Translations under genes and position numbers: made by a program | Shown here: positions 40,901-52,476 of the stretch, piece after piece | How positions within the stretch are numbered: the stretch's first letter is position 1 | Layout of the letters: every line of letters begins with the position of its first letter | Assembly (NCBI GenBank): GCA_964036665.1 | Contig: OZ038527.1 | Location: 18,250,221 to 18,314,220, forward strand | Direction: 5' to 3' | Origin: Gordius sp. MW1 | Lineage: Eukaryota; Nematomorpha; Gordioida; Gordea; Gordiidae | DNA: 64,000 nucleotides | Notes under the pieces: generated by a model | What the model was told of the DNA's origin: nothing | Database searches by the model: none | Seen by the model: the letters and a program-made list of their open reading frames with translations, nothing else

Positions 40901-43330
40901 TCGGCCAAGGGGCTGGGGCAACCGTCGTAATTTAAGATTTTCAAGTAGGCCTGGGCGGGCACCATAACTATGAGATTTTTTTAATAGTTTACTATATTTT
41001 TGACACTTTTTATTTATAAAAATCTAGAATTAAATCAAAATATTTCGAAAAAATGACAAAACTAATGCGTAAAATTAAAAATCGTCATTTTTGGGCCCGC
41101 AGTTCGGACTACGGAGCATTAGTGAATTGGGCAATTAAAGGGTTTGGGCTGGCTTTGGTGGGCAATTTAGTTATCAAACCGTGATGGGTTCTAGCAGAAA
41201 ATATTAGATAAATAATAAAGGTATTATTTCTGTATAGAATCTGGAACATTATTTATTGCTATGCAATTTAATAAATAGTCATTTTTTTATTTGCCCAGCG
41301 ATTGTCATTTAGAGATTTCACCTAAAAAGGAGAATTACCTATGATTTGCTAATATTGCCAATTTATTCAATCGATGTCTTGATATCCTATTTTTATTAAT
41401 AAGCTTTTAATCTCTTGAGTATGGAAAAAATAAGTTCATTGGTTCATGTGGTGTTAAGAGGACAAAAAATGTGGTTAAAGCTTTTTTGGCAAAAATTTAA
41501 TTTAAAAATAAATATAAATCTTTTAAGATATTTATAAATGAGTCTTTTATCTGACTAAATATTTTCAACTGATTTAATATTTTATTTATATGAATATTAT
41601 TTTAATTTTTGTTGGTGGAGGAGAGCCCAGACGTTTTTATCTATATCTTTGAACAATTACAGTGTATCATCTAGAGATTATTAATAAGTGGATGAAAAAT
41701 TCTATATATATAGGATTTGACAGATAACCATAAATAATATATACTTTGAAAGTTAATGCTTAATGGGTCTGGACATAAGTTTTGTCTATTATATGCTCAA
41801 GTAGCAATTTAAAGAATAAACCATAATATTTATAACAAGTGAAATATATAAGAAATTAATTACTATAATTTTTGTGCTATAGATGTTTGTTTCCAAATAA
41901 TTGTGTAGGTGTTACATGCTAAAATATATTAAATTAATGAGCTGGCATCAAGCCATAGATTGAGATTGTATTGGATTTTACAATTTACATGGTAATTTTC
42001 TGCTTGATTTAAAAGAACTCTTTGGGATCGTGTGTAATGGAGGTAATTTATTTTGATCTTTGTTTGAGGAATTGGCTGCCTTTGGGACCTAAATTACTGA
42101 GGGTCATGGCCACTACTTGGACAAAAATGATATAGCTGAGGTATTTGTATTTTTCCATTTTCTTTTTCTCACTAGAAGAGATGAGGTCGGGAGAGGTGTA
42201 GATTTGGCAAATATATCCACCGCAGTGTCCCCCTTATTGTAAAAATGGCTATAAAAGCTAGTGGCATTTAACGGCATATGGATTTGATTTTGAGAGGTGA
42301 AATATTCGTTTAAATATTAAAGTCATAAAATAAGTTGCTATTCTTAACGGGATCATTAAAATATAGAGTTTAACCCAGTTCATAAGTAATATGGTCCGAT
42401 AATTAATGAATTTTTCTAAAATATACGTGTCGGTGAAAATATTGAAAAAAAATATCAATATGTGGTTAAGTACAAAATTTTAAACACCTAATTGGATCAC
42501 AAAATTAGCGAAAAATATTTAATCAGGTTGAACTAGTGTGCACACATAGACTAGATAGACTGCTCAATTATGTATCAAATTTTCCTCCATTTTGAAGACA
42601 ACGACTGGTTTATTCAACCATGTCATTTTGCGTTATAACAGTAAATTTACCTTCCTCACTAGTTTATAAATTGAACGAATGTCAATAAATTATTATTATA
42701 CTAAATATAGATGGCGCTATATTATTAAACAAACTTTCATCACATTTTAGAGTTTTTATGTATTGTGTAATTGATGTTAGCAGCTACTAATGTTTTTATA
42801 ATTTCAATATATAAGGCAACCTGGACAGGTATTATAATATTATGAGACTCTGCACTTTTATATTTTAATGGCCTAAGGTATTAGTTTTCTGTAGATAAGG
42901 TAGAAGTTAGTTTATTTCGTGCTATATAACAAATATATGTTTCGATACAATTGATAATAACGATTAAATATACAACAATTTTTTCCAACAATTTTATAAT
43001 AATGAATTGCGTTTTATGGAATTTAAAATTTATAGCTATGGCTTGTAGATGGGGAAGGTTAAGATTGTATTTATTTATTTTTAACTTATATGTGTTTTTT
43101 ACGAGTTTTTATGTGCCAGTGTTCTCCGGCAAAAACATAAATAATTGTTTTAACTATTTATATCTCAAAAGCTATAAAATTGTAATCAGCAAAAAATATG
43201 AGTAAGAGGGGGGAACACCGCAAAAATAATAGCTCTTGACACTTAATTTTACCAATGTTAGTAGCCTACAAGTGTTACGTTTTCTTATAGTTTTTTTCGA
43301 TGAGACTTGGCCATTTTATAACGAAATCAT
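37990..43330. other. Long AT-rich stretch, no gene recognised
   Basis: Frames are short and unconvincing. Terminus-like ataggcgtagccaggg (38,623) and gcgcgtagccagg (40,790) recall the CGTAGCC miniature elements but I found no partner ends. Palindrome-rich AT sequence (tatcgatatggtat style) lies at 39,290-39,420. A 60-bp block at 40,555-40,600 (cttcgacttacacatgagca) recurs inverted near 61,236-61,260. The 84-residue frame at 42,951-43,205 is hydrophobic by base composition and I do not call it. Confidence 0.4.
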
Positions 43331-43507
43331 ATGGATTTGAAAATTGCCCTATTTTGGTTAACTTTTATAGTTAATGGCAATTTTGTTTGTGCTGGAACAT
43401 GGGATGGCGGCGATATTCTTGCTCTTTTAATTGGACTAGCAATTTCAATTATGGGAATTTGTGCATGCTTAGGCAAACATGCAAGACGTGCATCAGGGAA
43501 TATATGA
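43331..43507 (+). CDS. Small secreted/membrane protein, 58 residues
   Basis: ATG at 43,331 opens a 58-codon frame ending TGA at 43,505-43,507. It reads as a signal-peptide-like start (MDLKIALFWLTFIVNGNFVC), a short CAGTWDGG linker, a single membrane helix (DILALLIGLAISIMGICACL) and a basic tail (GKHARRASGNI). The segment has protein-like codon use, with glycines in GLAISIMG placed as in a helix. It is followed by a 3' region with aaaaataaattt polyadenylation-like sequence (~43,600). No transposon similarity is seen, and it may be the window's best host gene. I cannot name the family. It could be the last exon of a longer gene. Confidence 0.55.
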   Translation: MDLKIALFWLTFIVNGNFVCAGTWDGGDILALLIGLAISIMGICACLGKHARRASGNI

Positions 43508-44139
43508 AAGTCAACTTCTTTAAAATTTATCAGGAGTTTTTGGTATCCCATCAACTATTTTGTTAGTTAAAACTGTACCATTGTATTTATTAAGTAAAAA
43601 TAAATTTCAAAAGTGTTGTATTTTATTTTAAAGCTTAAAGGGAAGTTTTGTATAAGTTCTTTATATTTTTACTGTTTTATTACAATAGATGTTACAAAGT
43701 GAATAAATGCATATTTATTATAACAATATCATTTATATGAAAAATTGGTTAACTTTTATTGGAAATATTTTATTCATTACATTATCAGATTACTAAATAT
43801 TATATGATATTTATTATTAAATGTTTCCATTATTCTTATATTCAAAAATTTGCTGTTAAATTTTTTATTTAATATGTCATATTTGGTAGAATTATTACTA
43901 TAACACAAAAGTTACTTGTAAATATATTTTAAACGTATTTTATTTGTGAATTTATAAAAAGTGAGAATTGTTAAAGATGAACGGTCAATATTCAATTTAT
44001 TTGACATATGGCTAAATAGGTATACAAGGCTTATATGAAATTAAGACATAAAAAATCTTATATCACTTTGTTAGGTAAATTTTTTGTATCATGTTAGTTT
44101 ATGAGATGTATTATACTTATTTTGAACATGAAAGAAAAT
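43508..44139. other. AT-rich sequence downstream of the small gene
   Basis: It contains aataaa-type motifs near 43,597-43,605 that could end the small gene's transcript. Otherwise it is featureless A/T-rich DNA. Confidence 0.4.
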
Positions 44140-44459
44140 GACCAATGTTACACGATCCAAATTCTTGTACTGTATAAGCGATCTGACATTCCATTTTCTT
44201 ATTCGATCCAAAAAATAACAAAGCGCCGATTAGTGTTTTTCGCATTCGGAAAAACACAAATCGTAAGAAATAAACAAAATTTCTTACTCACGTTTTCATA
44301 TTGTGATTTCGGACTCGCAAGGGCAGGTTTTGTAGGGTTAGGGTTAGGGTTAAGTCATTTTAGGTTCAAGATACATAATTACTTTTTTTGGATCGAATAA
44401 GAAAATGGAATGTCAGATCGCTTATACAGTCCAAGAATTTGGATCGTGTAACATTGGCC
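44140..44459. mobile_element. Mutator-type miniature element with 74-bp TIRs
   Basis: The arms at 44,142-44,215 and 44,384-44,457 are inverted copies with one mismatch (ccaatgttacacgatccaaa start). The flanks aaagaaaat (44,131-44,139 and 44,460-44,468) are a perfect 9-bp duplication, as for Mutator-like elements. The interior contains a short run of tagggttagggttaggg (44,332-44,350). The frames on both strands across it are by-products of the inverted repeat. Confidence 0.85.
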
Positions 44460-44469
44460 AAAGAAAATT

Positions 44470-45001
44470 TGTTAAACAAATTATCTAAAACGTTTACAGC
44501 TTTGGTAGCATCATTTAATTTATACATTCTATTGTTTTTAGCTTTGTTTAAGAGGATTAAATATACAATCATTAGAAATTTAAGAAACTAATTTTAAAAG
44601 TTTTATTTTTATTGAGTTATTTGATTTATATGAAAGGTGGCAAATGCTGATTATTTATTTGTTTTGTTTTTTATATAATTAAAAGGGCATCATTAGTTAT
44701 TAATTGAGGTTTGCCCAAGGCACTGCTTAAACCTGATCTGTCCCTAAAGAGGGAGATTGCGACAATAATGTGAGGTAGAAAATGTACAAGGAAAATTACT
44801 TTTCATTGAAACTAAAACATCTTTAATATCTATAAGTATTTTGTATTTTATATATTATGATTGACAATTTTTTTAAAGAAATAACTTTTTTGAAGCCCAC
44901 TTTAAAGATGATACTAAAAATATACAACAGAAAGCTAGGGTGTCGCAGAGTCCATCTTGCACCCTTGTAATGAGACAAAGATATTAGAGTTACGGCACGA
45001 C
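44470..45001. other. AT-rich stretch, nothing recognised
   Basis: I see no gene, repeat or terminus between the miniature element and the hAT-type element. The last eight bases (ggcacgac) are the target duplication of the latter. Confidence 0.5.
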
Positions 45002-46225
45002 TGAGATCTGCACGGGCGGCCCGAGGCTCGGGCCTTAAATTTTGAGGCTATATCCGAAGATACGAGGATATCTTCCCCCCCCCCCCCCCCCCCCATGTTT
45101 TTTCATAAAAAGAAACGGCGCCTCTCACTATACGTGGTACGTATGTTACTTTTTCTTTCCCCCATGCCCCCTGACACAAAAGGTTAATTGATTGTAACAT
45201 CTGTGTACTGAATATATACATAGAACTTTATTCCTTTACATTTAATTTCTAGTACGCGTATGTTATCCCCCCCCCCGACGCGCTTATACGTATTTGTTAT
45301 TTCTATCAATACGGATCATTGATTTTTACACACTCGACGGTTGCTTGATTTTATTCATTAATTAATTTATTCTTGGAGATAGATAAAATACATAAAGGAC
45401 CTAAAGAAAGAATTAAATGTGAGTCCCCCCTTTGAGGGGGGCGGACAAGGATAATCCCTTTACTGCTCAATATAGTTTATCCTTTTACGGCCCGATATAT
45501 CTCTCTATCTTTCCTTTCAATTCGCCCAAATATTTATTCCTATTCTTCATATCTTAAATCCCATCCTGAACAAATACATAGAGTTCATAATCTTGTTTTA
45601 GAATTGGAAATTAAGAATTGGAAACAAATATATAAAGATTGCATTCATGTTCATCGTTTTTGAAAATACAATAATGGTGTCAGAAGACAAATTCTCCCAC
45701 TCCTACCCTCGGAACAATCATTTAAAAATAATTGGCAACAAATCCCCCCTTCTGCTGAATGAAATAAATCATATTCTAGAGATTAAATTCTTGTAACTGG
45801 AGAAGAACAACAAGCAAATTATCACATGATGGCGTCAAAACTAAGGGAAAACTAAATCGTACTCAAGCGTCAGCCATGTTAGTGCTAATAAAGGTATAGA
45901 TAAGGTCGGATCTGTGCCTACGACCATAATTGTTAAGGAAGCGGGTGTCTCCTTAATTTTCAGATGAGGGCAAGAGTTCCTCATGTATGGAGGTAAAGGC
46001 ATATACAAATGCTGAGAATTCCTCATTTAAGATGGATCGTAGGACAAGAGTATCCGATAACAAATGGCAAGACGCACAGATTAAAGGATTATTCGTATAT
46101 AATATTACGCGAGGTTAATTTTTATAATAAGTATAATATTGTTGATATATTATATTATGGCGATGATGATATGGTTTAATATTGTAAGTCTGTCGAATTT
46201 AGCAGATAGGTTTTTGTCTATAAAT

Positions 46226-47006
46226 TAGAGGTGTGCACGGATCAATCCGATCCGACATCCGATCCGTTCGAACTCGGATTCGGACGGATCGGATCAACAT
46301 TTTAATTTTGGAAGTCGGATCGGATCGGATCAACATTTTATTTTAGTCGGATCGGATTTTCAAATTTAAAATAAACAATAATAAGTTCTAATTAATTAAA
46401 TGAATAATTTTTAGTATACCTTTTCATAATTATCTTTGCATTCTTTTTTTACTTTACCATTTTTGATGCCCAATACCACCTCTCACCTTACTTACCCTAA
46501 TATATTTATCAGTATTTCCCTAGCGTTTTTCCCTAGCTAGACTTTCTTGTTTGGCGAGAAAGGAGCTAGTGTCAATGAAAAATCAGCATCTCCCGTTTCC
46601 TTTTTAGCACACGCATCTCTTTCTATCTCAACTCAACTCCGAAAATTATCAATCACACTCTCCCCTTTCCTTAAGGCACACGCGTAGCTCCTTTCCCCGA
46701 ATTAAATCAGAAAAATTAGATTCTTTATTATTTTTATATGATGATATGGAATTAGTCAAATAAAATTTATATTTATTTCAGGTCTATTAAAATTGCTATA
46801 CCTTATTTTTATGTATTTTGAATTTAATCATCATTAAAAAATTCTGTTCGTAAAATTTTAATTTAAAAATATCGGATCGGATCGTATTTAGATTTTAAAA
46901 AACTCGGATCGGATTTAGATTTTAAAAAACTCGGATCGGATCGGATGGATTCAAAAACCCGTCGGATCGGATCGGATCAAAAAAATTTGATCCGTGTACA
47001 CCTCTA
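46226..47006. mobile_element. hAT-type element with CGGATCGGAT subterminal repeats
   Basis: The ends are tagaggtgtgcacggatc and, read inward from the right, tagaggtgtacacggatc. Flanks ctataaat (46,218-46,225 and 47,007-47,014) are a perfect 8-bp duplication. Both subterminal regions carry many cggatcggat repeats in opposite orientation, typical of transposase-binding arrays. The 781-bp element has no coding frame. It is inserted in the larger hAT-derived element. Confidence 0.9.
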
Positions 47007-47879
47007 CTATAAATATCCCTAACCCTGGCCCTAATTTTTGGAAAAAGGGAAGGTATCGTATCCCTTGATACGTGGATTCCCCATTTCCCCCAACCCCTCG
47101 TAAAACAGTGTATTTCATTCGATTAATTACAACATTTATTGTTAGATTTCTTAACATTGTCGGATCTTTTGATTTTATATCTTATACGACTGAGTAACCC
47201 CTTTTCCTGTAACCTTAAGTTCATAGTAATACTTTTACTCTCTATTTAATTTCAATACGTGTGTTACTTTACCCCCCTCCCCCCGACGCGCTTATACTTA
47301 TTTATTTCTCCCCATATTTGATTGTTTAGCAACATGAACACGCATCAGTAATTTTAATAAACGCGTGTGATCGCATTGATAATATTGATATAATTAATTT
47401 ATTCTTGGAGATAAATAAAATATATAAAGGACCTAAAGAAAGAATTAAATGTGAGTCACCCCTTTGAGGGGGGGGGGACAAGGTTTATCCCTTTACGGCC
47501 CAATATAGTTTATCTTTTACGGCTTAATATTTCCCCCAATTCAAGCCTGATAATTCCCCCTTCCTTCAATCCTTTTTTATTCAAAAACAGAATAATGGAT
47601 TCGAAAACAGAATAGAGGCTTTAAGATTTTGGGCCGGGCTTAATTTATAAATTATAGGCCCGGCTTGGATTAATTTAGAAAAGCCTAAGTAGTCTTTTAG
47701 TTTAAAACAATCTATAAAATTTCAAATTAATTACAAGTTAGTGAATCTGTTAAACACTCATTTATTTATTTCGCGCTTATTCTAATATACAAACAATTAT
47801 GTATGAAACAAAAAAAATCTATTGCTAATAGCTAGAAAAATTCAGAAAGAATTATATAAAGCAAAATAAAATCTTAGAG

Positions 47880-48180
47880 AAAAGAGTGAAGTATGGAAGA
47901 GATTATAAGAAAGTAGATTTTGTTTTTTGTAAGATTTGCAAGAATGTGTTATCCTATAATTCCTGCTCATCAGGTAATTTTAGTTTTGATAATGCTTGAT
48001 ATGGAACATTCATCTCCAAAGGCATAAATGCTGTAAAGAAGTCCAGGAAAGGAAAAATTGGACAATTACCTATGCAAGACACTTTCAACAAAACCTACAA
48101 GTTCCGCAAAAATCCAATAAGATCTCATATCCTAAAAGCTCATTTTTGTGGAATGGATATGGCATGAAACATCTTCTATG
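47880..48180 (+). pseudogene. BED zinc-finger remnant of a hAT transposase
   Basis: SEVWKR followed, after a one-base frame change, by KKVDFVFCKICKNVLSYNS matches the BED-finger start of many hAT transposases (SEVWKxF ... C-x2-C). A possible histidine side is out of frame. Nothing downstream is recognisable. It probably belongs to the element in which it lies. Confidence 0.5.
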
Positions 48181-48670
48181 AAGAAAGATGTAGAGGAAAA
48201 TGAAGTTGACACTAACACAAAGTTTAAGATCAACGAGAAAAAATAGAATTATTTTTTTAGAATTATCGGATTTGGTGTAAAAACCACAGTGGTCATTTCC
48301 AGCGCTTAGCCCTCTTGTTTGTAAGATTTTTTCGGCTGCTTTTGCCTCGAGTGAGAGGTGTTTTTTGTTAGCGGGCCGCATTTATGAAGATCGGAGAACA
48401 AATTTAAACACGGAAATATTTGATTCCTGTGTTTTTTTGCATAGTTTTATTATCGATTTATAATTTTTTCATGTGCGTTTTATCATTTAATAAAAAATTT
48501 TTACCCAAAATAAGTTTGATTAAGTTTCTGCAATTACTAAAATTCCGCCGGGTCGGGCCTTTAGAGATGCTAAAATTTGGGCCCGGGTCGGGCCTGATTT
48601 TTTTTAATTTTAAATTCCGGGCTCGGGCCGGGCCTTAAAAAAATCGATTTTGCAGGTCTCTAGGCACGAC

Positions 48671-49790
48671 TCATAACGAAGACTATTCTAAATTAGTTGT
48701 GAATAGGGTGTGAAAAGTTGGCAGAAAAAGCAGCGATTTTACACAAATCCACAGAGAAAAAATGATACACTTTGCTAGCCTATAAGTCAAAGTACGGAGA
48801 GGTCACTAGAGCTGCCCGAATTGCCCGACCCGAAATATTAAATTTGCCCGTTAGTCTTGAATTTAGGCGATCTCATCAAACAGAGGTCAGATTTGTATAA
48901 GTTTTTCTGCCCGAACTCGACCCGGTCCAAATTTTTAACTAAATTGCCCGCCTGAACCCTTCTAAGTGTCCGCTCGGCCATGCCTGAACCATAAGAGCTA
49001 CTCGACCCGTTTAATTAAATTTGCCCGTTAGACCAGAATTGCAATCCCAAAATCTTTGAACCACTATTAAAAAATGGTCACACGATTTTAATGGATTAAA
49101 TGCTAATGCATTTAGGTTAATAAAAAATTATTTCAATTCGTAATACTTACTTTGCTATAGAATAAAATGGAGAAAATTGTTATTTTAAGCAAAAAAGAAT
49201 GGTTGTGAATTAATTATGTGTTATAAAAATAAGTAATAGCGTAGATAAGGGAATATAAAGGGCGAATGAAATGGGGCAAAAAAGTATGATATGGAAATTA
49301 ATTATCATAGAAATTAGAAATAAGTAATAGCGCAGATTAGGGAATAAAAAAGGCGAATCGAACCAAATTTCATTTGGTTTAAAAAATTAAATGAATTAGA
49401 AATAAACAATTATATATGCATACATTGTGTGAAAATGGCATGACGCCTTTGTTTTATGTCTAGACAGCACACATGTGTAATGCGAACAATGAAATGCTAT
49501 ATATACATATATATAAATATTTGAATCTTTTCCATAAACGTAGCTGAGAAAGGAGTCTTGCAAAGATTTAACTTGAGGGTGGCAGCATTCGCGATATAAA
49601 ATCTAAAAAAATAGGCCCTCCGGGTTTAGGCTCAGCCCCCAAACCCCCGTTGGGGGCAACCCCCTTCTCCTGGAGGCTCTGCCCCCAACCCCCTCTTAGC
49701 CAAACACAGTGCCTGCCTCACATATATCTGGTTCAAATTATCATTCACTATGGTTATTGCACTTTTATACTACGTATAAACAAAGCACAT
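48671..49790. other. Repeat-like DNA with CCCGA-rich patch
   Basis: 48,815-49,030 contains repeated gcccga/tgcccg motifs starting agagctgcccgaattgcccg, similar to hAT ends, but no pair with target duplication was found. Around 49,610-49,690 is a palindromic patch of ggctcagccccc/gggggcaac type. There is no coding frame. Confidence 0.4.
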
Positions 49791-51648
49791 TTGCTTTGCA
49801 ATTTATGATTAAATCGAGAGGAGCATCGTATAGAATTTAATATTCCAGGTATATTCATGCCCGACTTGTGTGCAGGCCGGAATGCAGTTACAGTTGCTAA
49901 CGTCAATCAATTGTTAGCTACTTCGCCCCTAACCCCACCCTGGGGGTTCCGTTTATACAAAAAATTATATTCAAATCACACTTTGGCCATTGAGCATTTT
50001 TCCATTGCTCAGTAGCGAGCAGACGGCCAATTATTATTAATGTTATTAATGAGAACACTTTTAAAATTGTGATATGCTATTGGGCCGAAGATATTAAAAT
50101 GCTTTCGAGTCGGGTTCGCGTTGGTTTTAAAAAATGTCGGGTCTAAAACTATAAACAGCCTATCTGTGGAAGCAAAGGCTCTTGTAAGGGAGGGGTGCGG
50201 TTAGACTTGGGAAAGAAATTATACTTTAAACATACTAGTCGTTGCAGCGACATGCAATAGATCCGCCATTGCCTGTACCGACCGCGCATTAGTCTGTAGT
50301 CAGCAGATGGGCAAAAAGCGAATAAATACATAAGAGCCATATATAAAAAAATTTTGTTTCACACCTTGGCCAGTGGTCATTTTTTTCTATTGCTCAGCAG
50401 TCAGTAGACGGGCAAAAAGCGTATAAATACATAAGAACCAAAAAACACTGTATATGAAATTTTGATTCACACTTTGACCAATGGTTATTTTTCTATTAGC
50501 AGCCAGGAGACGGTTAAAAAGGGTATAAATGCATAAGAGCCAAATATAGTATTTAAAAAAACGAAAAAAAAAATCGATTTACCCTTTGGCAATGGTCATT
50601 TTTTTCTTTAATCAGTAGCCAGCGGACGGCTAAAAAGCCTATATTATCAATGTTATTAACAAGAACAATATATTATCAATGTTAATAAAAAAAGCCAAAA
50701 AATTTGCCCTCACCGAGATTCGAACTCATATCTGTAGGGGCATAGGCCCTTGTAAGGGGAGCACAGGGTTTCGTACTCAGATTGGCTCAATCGAATTCCA
50801 AGCGGTCGTAGTGGTAAACACGAGGAAATGTGACGTCAATTTGACGTAGGCAAATCGGGGCAAAATCGAAAAACGCGGCAATTATTAAATACGCTTTGCA
50901 GTTTAGTTCAACGAGGATTTTAGTGGAAAGGCTTGCGTTTAATTTGTGCATATAATGGGAGTTGAAGGGATTCCTCCATGAGATTAGATATAAAAAAAAG
51001 ATGAAAAAATCGATTCACACTTTAATGGTCATTTTTTCATTGGTAGCAGACGGCCAAATAGCCTATAACTTTATAAGGGCAAAATAAAGGATACAAATTT
51101 AATTTAAACTTCAGCCAGTGGCCATTTTTATCATTGGTCAGATAACGGCCAAATAGCCTATAATTATATAAGGGCAAAATATAAAGAAAAAATCTGATTC
51201 ACACTTTGGCCAATGGTCAATTTTTTTTATTGATCAACAGTCAAGAAAAGCTGAAAAGGGTATAAATACATGAGCCAATAAAAAAAATCGATTTACACTT
51301 TGGCCAGTGGTCATTTTTTCCTTTGGCCAGTAGCTAGCGGACGGTCAAAAAGCCTATATTTTTTATGTTGTTAACAAGAACACTATAACTATCAATGTTA
51401 GGTTAAAAATAACAAAAAGCCAAATAAATTGCCCCCCCCCCCGAAATTCGAAATTATATCAGTAGAGCCATAAGCACTTGAAAGGCAGGTGTTGCCACCC
51501 GGTATCGTACTCAGGATGATTTAATCGAAATCCCAAGCGGTTGCAGTTGTAGACCCTACGAAAAAAAAGACACGACGGAAAAAACGAAAAGTGGGACATG
51601 ACGTGACAGTAAACAAATGCAAAGTGAGCCCATAAATTGCATAGCAAC
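49791..51648. repeat. Composite repeat family, member 1
   Basis: The ends are inverted: ttgctttgcaatttatg on the left, tgcatagcaa preceded by gcccataaat on the right. Inside are about eight diverged ~90-110-bp motifs of the form cactttggccagtggtcatt ... agcagacggccaaaaagcc ... tataaatacataagagcc. Two tRNA-like heads lie at ~50,703-50,830 and ~51,422-51,550 on the minus strand. There is no coding frame and no clear target duplication. The second member is at 61,627-62,557. Confidence 0.7.
50703..50830 (-). ncRNA. tRNA-derived SINE-like head
   Basis: On the minus strand atgagttcgaatctcggtg matches a pol III B box with T-arm, and ggtttaccact-type sequence upstream could be an A-box relic. The spacing is too long for a tRNA. 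A related head is at 51,422-51,550 and a shorter one at ~62,464-62,490 (ggttcgatacccggagaggg). Confidence 0.4.
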
Positions 51649-52476
51649 TAAAAGTAACAAGATAATATACTATTATTTTAATTTAATTATCGAATTGCCC
51701 GAATCTTATAAGCGTGCCCGCCCGGGCCCACCCGAAAATTAAAATTTAAGACAGTTGAACGGCCCATGGGCGGGGCCGGGCATTTCTGGTCTCTCGTACG
51801 GATTATACGGGAATTCAAGAATTGGGGCACTAAATCTTAATAATGAGGTCACTATGCGAATCTTACAAAGACAATTTTGTAACCGCAAACCTGCGCAGTA
51901 TATCATCCACTCGCGCCACCACTAATTTTATTATTTAACACCTCTTATTTGCTTTTTATCCTGCGGTATATATGTGGATTTTTAATGTAAAAGAGGAGAT
52001 TATTTTTTGGTTTACTTCGTCATCCTATTATTCCCTTACCGCGATCCTATTAAACCCCACTCCCCTACAGACAAGGTAATTGAAGTCATAAGATGATCAA
52101 GCAGATTGATGTTGGTAAAAATTGCAAATCAGGATGCCTTCTAAGCGTTAAGTGTATGCATTGTAATGCAGAAAATCAAAACAATTTTAATCAATATCAA
52201 GTCACGTCTAGAAAAATTGAGCCGAGACTAGACGAGAATTAAAACAAATAAGCCGAAATCGAGACCGAGTCATTAATCAACCCTTTGCCCTCCCCTCTTA
52301 CTTAAAATTCAATAATGTCACTTAAAATATAGCAGAAAGGACTCATTTAAGACAAAGCAGATGGTTTTTACCCATGCTGTAAATCAAATGATGCAGTGAT
52401 ATGGTGGAACCGTTGATATCCTGGACTATCATGACCGTGTCCTCTTCCACCTTCTTATTCTTTCTATGACTGTTTG
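51649..52476. other. Unassigned stretch left of a LINE
   Basis: A gcccgcccgggcccacccg patch at 51,710-51,795 resembles hAT subterminal sequence. The part next to 52,477 is probably LINE 3' untranslated sequence. No gene is seen. Confidence 0.4.

Larger units (their letters stand above)
45002..48662. mobile_element. hAT-derived element, 3.7 kb, with nested insertion
   Basis: The left end is tgagatctgcacgggcggcc; the right end, read inward, is tagagacctgcaaaatcg. Flanking ggcacgac copies are at 44,994-45,001 and 48,663-48,670, a perfect 8-bp duplication. Subterminal regions are rich in gcccgggc motifs. A direct repeat of ~270 bp (45,251-45,520 and 47,255-47,530; ggacctaaagaaagaattaa core) lies on either side of the nested 781-bp element. 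A BED-finger-like remnant is near the right end. No complete transposase is present, so it is non-autonomous. A poly-C run of about 20 is at 45,076-45,095. Confidence 0.75.

Noticed and set aside
42705-42720. tagatggcgctat motif (also ~55,025), resembling a CTCF-type site
   Set aside because: Two short matches to a degenerate motif are expected by chance or from shared repeats; there is no independent support.
42951-43205. 84-residue hydrophobic frame
   Set aside because: Composition is what AT-rich DNA gives (F, I, Y, N, K); no ordered signal, helix or domain and no conserved neighbour.
44332-44354. Telomeric array
   Set aside because: Only about three TTAGGG units inside a transposon; too short to be a telomere or fusion point.
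44101-44591. Overlapping plus and minus frames of 67-99 residues
   Set aside because: All are generated by the inverted repeats of the miniature element.
48803-51797. A single hAT element bounded by agagctgcccgaattgcccg and gggcatttctggtctct
   Set aside because: The two ends are not convincing inverted copies and no 8-bp duplication flanks them.
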